The notes beneath the pieces were generated by a model that was given only the letters and a program-made list of their open reading frames with translations, was not told the origin of the DNA and ran no database searches. 64,000 bases of DNA from assembly GCA_905178155.1 (NCBI GenBank), contig CAJINV010000010.1, positions 423,866 to 487,865 on the forward strand, written 5' to 3'. The translations under genes and the position numbers were made by a program. Source of the DNA: Amoebophrya sp. A120. Lineage: Eukaryota; Sar; Dinophyceae; Syndiniales; Amoebophryaceae. Each line of letters starts with the position of its first letter. The stretch's first letter is position 1. Positions 56,501 through 64,000 of the stretch are shown here, piece after piece.

Positions 56501-58367
56501 ACCAAAGATCATTCGTCTCCGCGTTCAGCTTCAAATGCTCCATGGTAGCGTCGCAAACCCGCCCAAGAAACTTCGCGGCTTGCTGCAACACCCAGCGGAC
56601 GATCAACAACTCGATTTCTGCGGTCAAAGCGGGCACCAGGTTCTGCTTTGCCAATGCCGCTTCCAAATTTTTACCATCTTGATTCATCAGATCCTTGGAT
56701 AAGTTTGCGTTGACCAAACTCCGGATGTAGTGCTTCAACTCCACCCGGACCGGACTTCCGGCGCGCAGGGCGAAGAGCAGGAGTTCGAGGAAATTTTTCA
56801 GCATCGGATACGCGTATTTCTCCCGCTTTTCGAAAATCCAAGCCTGAAAGGCGGAGACTTGCAGTTCGTGGTTCGCAAGCTCCATTTCTTCTTGCTCCTC
56901 GCGCCGGAGCTGCTGATCCGCGCCCACACCCGCGAGAAAGTCCTCGAACGCCGGGACCTGGTCCGGACCCGCGTGTGTTTCCAACTCCTCGGCTTCGTAA
57001 AGGGAGAGGGCGACGGACAGGGAATCTTGGATGTCGGGGGTTTCTTCGACGATTTTGTCCAATTGCTGAAGGTCGTCGTCTAAGTACTCGGTTACCTCCA
57101 CATCCTGCTCTAAAGGCACCGCATTTACGCTCTGCGTTAACCGGCTGCTCAACTTTACCGCGTCCTCCAAAACCGCAACTTTGGAAGGGTGGAGGTGCGG
57201 GATCAGTTGCGCTTGCCCGTTCAATTTCAGGAAATCCGTGTGGAAAAAGTCAAAAGAGTCCCCGGAAAACGCGCTGGACGATTCTAACGTGTCTTTCTTG
57301 TTGTGCACTCGGTCGACTAAGTTTTCCAGGATATTTTTAGTCGTTGTTTCTTTGTTCTCCAACACGTTTTTGACCACCGTTTCCAGAAATTTCTCCACCG
57401 CCGTCTGCTTCTTGACCAGTGTGAGCTCAATTTTTCCCGTTTTCCCGTAGAATGAGTCTGGGGTGAACAACTGTGGGTAAAGTTGTTTCCATTCCGTGAT
57501 CAACGCACTGACATGTTGTCCTGGCCCGAGTCCGGACGCCGCAGAAAGTCTCACCAAGGTCCCACTCAACAAGAACTCGGATTCCTGGGCAAAGCGCAGG
57601 GGGTTTTCCTTCCCGGAAAGACGCTGGGAATTCAGGTTGTTGAAGTAGAAAAACATCTCTTGCACCGTGTGGATCTTGACGAAATTTTTATCAGTGTCGG
57701 TGATTTTTTTGTTCGTGATCTTGCTGCCCTTTGTTCCGCGTCGCGGCCCACCCCGACGACCGTCACGTCTGTCATACCAGAATGAAGCTCCAGGTCTTGA
57801 TGTTTCGCGGTTATTTTCTTGGTCCAGCGGATCCGGGCTGACAACGAAAGTGGCCAGTTCCCCGCCAAGAGTACGGATGACCAGCTTGTCTTTTTGATGC
57901 TGATCCTGCTTTTGTAGTACAGGATGATCACCCGGTTCTTGCGCAATAGACATTGTTTTGCTGCTCGTGTAAATAGCGTCCGCGTTCTCATCACCCGGAA
58001 CAACTGCAACCTCGGCGGCCCGCCGTCTACTGCTGCTGGTGGAGCGTGGCCGCGACGTCGAGGCCTTCCCCTTCCGCCGGTTTCTTTTCCTGGCCGCCGG
58101 CGAGGAAAGGGGGGAAGCAGCGGCAGAAGATGCCCCTCCGACCTGAACAAGTTCTTGGTGTTCTTGTCCCGCCTTCGCCTGCGGCGGACTCTTCGGCGCT
58201 AACGGGGAGCGCTTTGCCGGAGTGGGCGTAACGGATCTGCTGGCCGCGCCAGGACGAACACCACGGCCCGCTTGCAACGCAGCGACATTCTGGTAAATAT
58301 CAAACTCGTTGCGAACACAGAGCACGGATAGCACGACGGCCTTCACGTAGGAACAACGGGAAATCAT
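53579..58367 (-). CDS. Large helical protein, paralogue Y1
   Basis: The start is ATG 58365-58367; the N-terminus (SYVKAVVLSVLCV) is weakly signal-peptide-like, followed by a basic, Ser/Pro-rich region. The first exon runs about 690 codons, rich in predicted helix (ELLIVRWVLQQAAKFLGRV, PMLKNFLELLLFALRAGS). Six introners follow. Joined, the exons read NMVWVLDKLFETMQSMEF, VLLGQFIGFLLLDENRFES, NMLHHLQTGLPAFHAL, VAAFYSSYMLEASGMSRKVE and a 240-residue C-terminal exon ending VITVQP. The order and motifs match the neighbour Y2 (RWVLQQ, QNxVWVLD, LLGQFxGFLLL, AAFxxxxxLE). The family is not recognised. Size and a possible signal peptide would suit a secretory-organelle protein, but that is inference. 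Confidence 0.78.
54304..54624. mobile_element. Introner, family D (321 bp)
   Basis: Begins TATCGTAAGGAAAAATCC and ends GGATTTTTCCTTCTGATA, with CCCTCCCCATA and GGGGAGGG cores. Duplication CTTCA at 54299-54303 and 54625-54629. Excision gives GAVPLEVAAFYSSYM in frame. Confidence 0.92.
54723..54876. mobile_element. Introner, family A (154 bp)
   Basis: Begins TATGCATTGCAAAAG and ends CGTTTGCAATGCATA. Flanks TTGCA (54718-54722) and CTGCA (54877-54881), a 4/5 match. Excision gives NMLHHLQTGLPAF in frame. Confidence 0.89.
54975..55240. mobile_element. Introner, family B (266 bp)
   Basis: Begins TATCGAATGCAAAAATGTC and ends GACATTTTTGCAGTTGATA. Duplication GGTGA at 54970-54974 and 55241-55245. Excision gives MRAHFTGVGRGVG in frame. 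Confidence 0.93.
55319..55583. mobile_element. Introner, family B (265 bp)
   Basis: Begins TATCAAATGCAAAAATGTC and ends GACATATTTGCAATGCATA. Duplication AACCC at 55314-55318 and 55584-55588. It cuts the conserved LLGQFIGFLLL motif, where Y2 is uninterrupted. Confidence 0.94.
55763..56056. mobile_element. Introner, family C (294 bp)
   Basis: Begins TATCCCATGTAAAAACG and ends ACGTTTCTCCTCTGGATA. Duplication TTCGC at 55758-55762 and 56057-56061. Excision gives EFAANIALIGGEQMV in frame. Confidence 0.92.
56141..56290. mobile_element. Introner, family A (150 bp)
   Basis: Begins TATCCTGTGCAAAAG and ends CTTTTGCAATGCATA. Flanks TGCTT (56136-56140) and TGTTT (56291-56295), a 4/5 match. Excision gives GKVQNMVWVLDKLF in frame; Y2 is uninterrupted here. 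Confidence 0.9.
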
Positions 58368-60512
58368 TTTCGATTGTTTTTTGATTTTTGCACAACACTG
58401 TAGAAGTTATTGCGCTTTTATTTTACGCAGTTTGTGATGATGCAAAGACGAGAACTGTGATGCAATTGTAAGGCAGCACCGCTTTATTCGCTTTCTGTGG
58501 TACTTAAAAATCAATGATTTAGTTGTAGTTTTGAACAGAAGTAGTTCTAGACGCTGATTAGTCGAGTATCGCTAGAGCAGTAATTGCAAATCTTGTGCAA
58601 GTAGAGATAGCAGTTTTCTTTGAATTAGAAGTGGTAAGTTTTTAATTGGTCTTCGTACGTACCAAGAAATGGATAATTGTGCAAACGGTACAGCTACAAT
58701 GCGTCTACGTCTTTAACAGGCTCTAATACGACGTCTTTTGCGGGCAATTCTTCAACTTTTACTTGTTGCAAGGCACTGGAGGCATCTGTTGGCTGTGGGA
58801 GGATTGAAGTCGCAGGATGGAAAGCTGGATCGATTTTTGTTTTCGGGACAAAAGAAGGAATAGTTCGGAATCGAAATCCAAATCTTGTCCAAATGGATAC
58901 CGACACAATAAAATATGTCAGGCAAGAGATCGGTGCATTCTAGACTTTTCTATGCCATTACAATATCGAGATCAAGATCATTGAGGAGCTGCATCAATTC
59001 ACTTCTGGATCGAGAAAATATTGAGGATCCTTCTGAGCGTACATTTATTTCCTGGAGGGACCGATGACCTGCAGCATGATGTGACTTCTGATCCTCGCTT
59101 TAGTTTTGACTCTTCGTAATTTCAGCTCCGTCTTCCTGTAAACCGATTTTCAACATTTTTTGGGCAAGAACCTTCCCCTCTTCATCTTCTTCGCATAGAA
59201 CTGAATTGTGATCTGCTACTCCGACTGAGTCCACAGATGCATATCGCAGGATTCAGAGTTTATTGCGATCCTGCTGTGAGTGACGACAGACACTGCGGCC
59301 ATAATTAAAATTATCGTGGTATGATGATCCTTAATTTTCCTTTCTTTTCGTAACGACAGATCTCATTCTCTGAGAGAATGAGATCTGTCGTTACCTCTCG
59401 CCTTTCCAATACGACTCGAACACGGAACAGCTGTCAATGATCACCCGAGCTGTGGTCAATGATCACCCGATGGTAGAAAGAAAAAGTAGCGCGTTACTTC
59501 TTCACTATCTTGGTTCTTGTCAAGCAGTGCTAAAGGCCTGTAACTTTCTCTTGTGTGGAAGTTCTAATTCAACAGCGATCGAACGAAGAGCGATATATTT
59601 TTTTTCTATAGCTTATAGATAGGTGCGAGCAGAGCTTCCATGGAATTTATTTCGATAGCATCGGTCCGAAAGCAGTCGCCGTGATCCAACTGTATTGAAA
59701 CAAGGTCTAGTACTAGCTGCATGTTGCCTGGTATGAACATCGTCTGTTTTTAGATTCTATTGAGGTGGTGGTCTACTTCTACCAAATAAGTATCGCAAGG
59801 CAGTCGTGCTGTAATGGTTTTTCTCGTAGCTGGCTAATCCTAATTGAATTGTACAAATGGTATTTATTGACGTAGGCTAAGAGGTCAAATTTATGAAAAA
59901 ATTACGTGAAAAAATGCACAAAAATAAGAATCCTGTATCAAGAATCAATCATGCCTCTTTGTGCATAATTTCAATCTCCGTATACAACTCGAGCATATGA
60001 TGCATGTGCATCCCTAAAGAAAGCGAATACAAATAACAGTATAGAACATCAGGTGGCTTATTCTCTGTAGTAAAAACAAAAAGTCAAAGGAAGCTGTTGA
60101 GGGCTTTCTTCCTAAAAAAAAAAAGGAGATATGCAACTAGTACTTGAATATTAGACTGCGAGCGTCTAGTAGTATCCCTATCCGTTTTAATTCTGCACAA
60201 TATTCTTTCACTGCTCAAATCAAATGACTTGTTTATCAGCGGAACTGCAAGGCGGGCAAGAAAAAGTGATTATCATTCAAAACTCGGCGTGGTTCTTCTC
60301 GAGGAGATATTCACATACACATTACGTCAAGCTATATAGTTCGAAGTTCTTTACCAGCAATAGGCCGCCTCCTCAAAAGTTTATGTTCTCTCTTAAATGG
60401 TCTTCTAACACTGTATGCTAATCCTGCTACTCCGATCTAGCAATATTGTGCCAGCTTCTTCGCGATACGTGCGCAGCGTCGCTGCCTCACCAGTGTAAAA
60501 TACATTTATCAA
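58368..60512. other. Intergenic, no gene; contains a perfect palindrome
   Basis: About 2.1 kb between Y1 and Y2. Short frames only. Includes the 45-nt hairpin at 59350-59394 and a short tandem TCAATGATCACCCGA (near 59434 and 59457). Confidence 0.6.
59350..59394. repeat. 45-nt perfect palindrome
   Basis: GTAACGACAGATCTCATTCT and its exact reverse complement surround a short centre, giving 22-nt perfect arms around a single G. It could form a hairpin in DNA or RNA. No gene or T-tract supports a terminator role. Confidence 0.9.
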
Positions 60513-63500
60513 TCACAAGGGGCGAAAGACCAGTCCGCCGTCCGCGTCCGCAACGCCGAGCCTGGCCACCTGTCTGTAAAATGCAGCGTCGCTTTCATAC
60601 ACCCTTCCGAGTATATTCACGAACTCCCGGCGGTTTTTGCTCGAAATACGATAAGGTAAGTCGGGAATGTTGCGCTCCCAGTTCCCGTTCGGCCCGTCAT
60701 CCGTCCAATTGAACAAAGGTTGCCGCCCCTCTTCCTCTTTCCGGTCTTCCAAATCTTGAATGACCAACCAGAAATCCTGCAGCAAAGTCGTCCACACCGT
60801 TTCCTTGAACCTTTTCACCAAACCGAGCGAATAATTGAATTGCAACTGTTCGAAACGGTGCCTAATATTCGGAGGTAATCGCTGCCACGTTGGGTTGACC
60901 CGCGTCGGGTCGCTTGCGAGCTGCTCGAATAGCGAAAGGTGCAGACCGCTTGGTTGGTACAGGCCGAATATACCCTCGTTGGATAAAAGCGGATTTCTTC
61001 CCAACATCCAGGCTTCTCGGACCGCCGGGCTGATGTGCCGCATCGTCATCTCAGAGGAGGGGTCGGCGGAGTATAACCGGTTCTGCCCCAGTATGAATTG
61101 CAAAAGTATCGCACTCGTATAAATGCATTACAAATTTCCTCAGCATGAGGAATGAAATTTGTAATGCGGATTTACCTTAAAAAGAAGATTTGTAATGCAT
61201 GATTGCAATACGAGTACGATACTTTTGCACAGGATACCCAGTCGTCCGTCCGGATCGTTGATCGCCCGCCAGATCTCGTCCGCGCCCGGCGGCCGCCGGT
61301 CTTCAAAGTAGCTTCTCCGCTCCGCGCCGCGCTGCAGTTGCTCGATTTTCGTCGACAACGCCGGCGTTTCAAGCTGAAACGTGGTCAAAAACGCGGCCAG
61401 CTTCAGGGGGGAAATCACGCGGCCGCCGTGCTGTCGGAACCCGCGGAAAGGGGAATCCCGGTGAATGCTGGTCTGTTTCAAGTGCTTGATCATTTTCACG
61501 ACCGCCACGTAAAGCGAATTCCCATACCCGGCTTTGTGGTTCCGGCCAGCATTCGGGTTGTGCGCGAAGGTTCGCGCCCGCTGGAGATTCTCCTCCAAAT
61601 TGTAACTTAACGACTCGAAGGAGGGATCTAGCAGCAGAAACCCGACAAACTGCCCGAGTAACGAAAGTGATTCCAATTTGCGCTCCTCCACTTTGAAATC
61701 AAGCTCCGCATCGAGAAACCGCCGCTCACTATTCGGATCCCGCAGCTGATCCTCGATATTGCGATGCGGGTCGCCGCCGTTTGGAATAAAGGGTAGTTGT
61801 AGCAAACCACCTTGTTGGTTTGCATTTGTTCTCGTCGCGGCAGAGGATGAAGTACGGAAAAAGCCTGCAAAGTCGTCAAAGCCGTTCTTGCTTCCAATCC
61901 CAACGGCGTTCACGACGTAATCCAGCACCCAGACGAAGTTTTGAATCCGGGCAAAATCTTTCCGCGACAGCGGGTGGTCGAGCATGTACTTCACGTGAAT
62001 TTCACTTGTCCCCGGCAAGTAGTTCAAATCCCCGCGATGGTCCACTTTGGCCGACATCGTGTCGGCTACTACATTAGCGTTTAGTTCAGCGTTCGGACCA
62101 CCGGCCTGGCGCCGGAGTTGCAGCAAAATCGCCCGTTTGTCTTCCAACAGCTTCTCGACGTTCAGCTCGTGGTACTTCAGAGTTGTGTCCACAATTCGCT
62201 TGGTAAATTTCGCGACCTGCTGCAAAACCCAGCGGACCAGCAGCTGCTCCACCTCGGTAGTGATTCTGTCGACAAGGAATTTGTGCTGGAAGTTGTTCCA
62301 TTCCTCGATTCAGTGCTTGGAAGTTGTTTTTTTTCCTCCGCCGAGGGGGGTCTTCTTGGAAGCTCCTCTGACACGAAGGGGGCGCCGGGTAGAGGAAGTC
62401 CTGGTGGGCGGGTAGAAGCCACAACTGCTGGTTGCGAATACGAAGGTTGGAAACCCGCTGGCAAGGGTTGACGTTGGAAACCTGCTGGCAGTGCTTGACG
62501 TTGAAATCCCGCTGGCAAGGCTTGACGTTGGAATCCGGCTGGCAGCTGCGCTTCGTGAGCAGGTTGGAAACCTGCTGGCAAGGCTTGAGGCTGGTGATTG
62601 TGATGCTCGGCTGGGTTGTACGGCGGAACCGGAGGAAGTTGGTTCTCATGCTGTAGATAGTACCCAGCAACCTGTCCTGGCAGGTGTTGCGGCGGATCTT
62701 CATTCAGTGGTGCTCCTGGTCGCCGAGCTGCATCGGGAATCAACAGTGCAGCGCGCGGCGGTGCCGGTGGTGCAGGAGGTTGATGACCGTTGTTCATTTG
62801 TTGCTGCTGATTCTGATTCTGCTCCGCGGCCCACGCTTCCCGCCATCGCCGGATGGTTTCCTCCCGGGTTCCGGGGTATCCGGGGAAAAAGTCGATCTGG
62901 GCTTCCATGTCGACGGGCTGAAACCTGCGGAAAGAGGCCATCGGGTTGTCCAGACCCAGGGCAGATACGGACGTCCGAGAAGGTAGTTCTTGATCCACTC
63001 CTTCATGGCGGGGTCCACCACTGATCGGGAGAGGCAATAAAGCTGTACTAGCCGAACCAGAAGAACCACGAGGTCCACGACCACCTGCGGGTCTGTTTAT
63101 TCCACGTGCAGATGAACTACTTGCGGATGAAAAAGAAGAGGAGGGTCCTAAAGTCGCAGCTCGAAGTTTTTGTCGCTCTTCCTGCTCTTTCTGTTTTTTC
63201 TCCTCCTGCTCCTGTTCCGCTTTAAAAATTTTTTCCTCTTCAATTTTCTCCAGTTCGTCTTCGACCAACTTCCGCAAATACGTCTTGAACCCCTTCCGCA
63301 CCCCGTTTGAAGAACACAACAGCTGCAAAACCTGGTCCAAATACACCCGCAACTCCTCATACGCGTGCTCGTCCCGCACCTTCTGTACGCGGTAGTTGTA
63401 GGCCTGCGCCGGGTCGTCCCAATCGGTCTATCAAATGCAAAAGTGTCTGGGTCTGGAAGAGTCGTGCTGTTTTTGCATGACACAGAAGGTCTGGCATGGA

Positions 63501-64000
63501 AGCTCTAGCATCACAGGTTTCGCAAAGCTTCCTTGATGCCGAATCCGCATGACAGGTGCCCCACTTTGGTGACAGAAAGTGGGCAGCTTTTGCTCCCTAT
63601 GCATGAGAGATTTTTCTGCGTTCTGAAATGCGCATCACAGGTTTGTATTCTTCCAGACCCAGACATATTTGCATTTGATAAAGTCGCCGGGCCGTCCATC
63701 GGGTCGCCGTCGTTGTAGTTATGGATTGCAAATATGTCTGGGTCGGGAAGGGTGCAAGGTTTGTCATGCAGATTCGGTATGATCCATGACGCCTGTAATC
63801 CATGATCTAGCATCACAGATTTTTAGAGAGCTTCCTAATGCCTATCCCGCATGAGAAATGCCCTCTGCGCGTAACACAAACTGGACTCCTGTTGCTGGTC
63901 ATGCAATGCAGATTTTTTGGGAATCCAAAGACAGCATTACAAGTTCCAACCTTCCAGAATCAGACATATTTGCATTTCATACTAGTCCTCTTGGAGCAAA
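60513..64000 (-). CDS. Large helical protein, paralogue Y2 (5' end off window)
   Basis: The visible 5' end reads LLQEDYNDGDPMDGPATD across two introners, then VRDEHAYEELRVYLDQVLQL, a charged helix (KIEEEKIFKAEQEQEEKKQ), a Pro/Gln-rich region with a 9-residue tandem repeat (LPAGFQRQA), and a likely GT-AG intron (about 62368-62296; GTGTCAG...ATCGAG). The conserved part follows: VEQLLVRWVLQQVAKF, QNFVWVLDYVVNAVG, LSLLGQFVGFLLLDPSFES, KHLKQTSIH, SPLKLAAFLTTFQLETPAL. Beyond the third introner it reads GQNRLYSADPSS to the stop at 60513 (GGLVFRPL). It aligns with Y1 along this whole order. The family is unrecognised. The first exon starts beyond position 64000. Confidence 0.78.
61092..61236. mobile_element. 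Introner, family A (145 bp)
   Basis: Begins TATGAATTGCAAAAG and ends CTTTTGCACAGGATA. Duplication CCCAG at 61087-61091 and 61237-61241. Excision gives DGRLGQNRLYSADP in frame; Y1 has no intron at the matching GRLGARF. Confidence 0.94.
62440..62610 (-). repeat. In-frame 27-bp minisatellite in Y2
   Basis: At least five adjoining or near-adjoining units of about 27 bp coding LPAGFQRQA/LPAGFQP variants (core GCTGGCAAGGCTTGACGTTG on the + strand). All units stay in frame. Confidence 0.88.
63429..63680. mobile_element. Introner, family B (252 bp)
   Basis: Begins TATCAAATGCAAAAGTGTC and ends GACATATTTGCATTTGATA. Flanks CGGTC (63424-63428) and AAGTC (63681-63685) match at 3/5, so this copy is older or the duplication has drifted. 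Excision gives DGPATDWDDPAQAY in frame. Confidence 0.87.
63720..63981. mobile_element. Introner, family B (262 bp)
   Basis: Begins TATGGATTGCAAATATGTC and ends CATATTTGCATTTCATA. Flanks GTAGT (63715-63719) and CTAGT (63982-63986), a 4/5 match. Excision gives LLQEDYNDGDPMDG in frame. Only about 40 nt of exon separate it from the previous copy. Confidence 0.89.

Noticed and set aside
62290-62345. Frameshift at an A8 run in Y2
   Set aside because: A phase-0 GT-AG intron (GTGTCAG...ATCGAG) explains the frame change without an indel.

Overview
The window looks like nuclear DNA of a protist, most likely a dinoflagellate-lineage alveolate and probably a parasitic syndinian of the Amoebophrya type. 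The reasons are: many small exons; every gene I can support on the minus strand (one-way gene arrays are typical of dinoflagellates); and a dense load of intron-like mobile elements (introners) whose excision leaves non-GT-AG junctions, as has been described for Amoebophrya. The species call is an inference; no search could be run.

Layout, left to right, all minus strand. 1.2-5.2 kb: coiled-coil protein with a PH-like domain. 6.0-7.0 kb and 8.6-10.8 kb: two unrecognised proteins, separated by a repeat locus (7.0-8.7 kb) of tandem and inverted copies around the motif ATAGATAAGAACA. 12.5-14.6 kb: an unrecognised multi-exon protein. 15.6-18.8 kb and 20.2-22.5 kb: tandem paralogues X1 and X2, matching at their N-termini, C-termini and 3' flanks; X1 has an in-frame TGA. 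23.6-26.9 kb: an amino acid transporter (AAAP/SLC38-like). 28.7-29.9 kb: an unrecognised protein with a faintly AP2-like segment. 31.5-33.2 kb: a SIRT6/7-like sirtuin with a long C-terminal extension. 34.5-39.9 kb: a secreted, cysteine-rich, single-pass membrane protein split by ten introners. 42.9-49.5 kb or beyond: a very large Q/N/S-rich protein. 50.8-52.5 kb: a nucleotide-rhamnose synthase-like SDR enzyme. 53.6-58.4 kb and 60.5 kb to the right edge: two tandem paralogues of an unrecognised large helical family.

The main signal is 34 introner copies in at least seven terminal-inverted-repeat families. Whatever the family, almost all begin TAT and end ATA (+ strand), are flanked by a 5-nt target-site duplication (25 perfect, 9 with mismatches), and lie inside a coding exon. 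Removing the element plus one duplication copy restores the reading frame at the junctions I translated. In 31 of 34, no splice register gives GT...AG. The two right-hand paralogues carry introners at entirely different positions, so insertion came after the gene duplication. Ordinary GT-AG introns occur alongside in the same genes, and the transporter and X1/X2 have ordinary introns only.

Limits: exon borders of the unrecognised genes were set by eye from reading frame, splice motifs and duplication rules. No RNA evidence, homology search or structure prediction was available.
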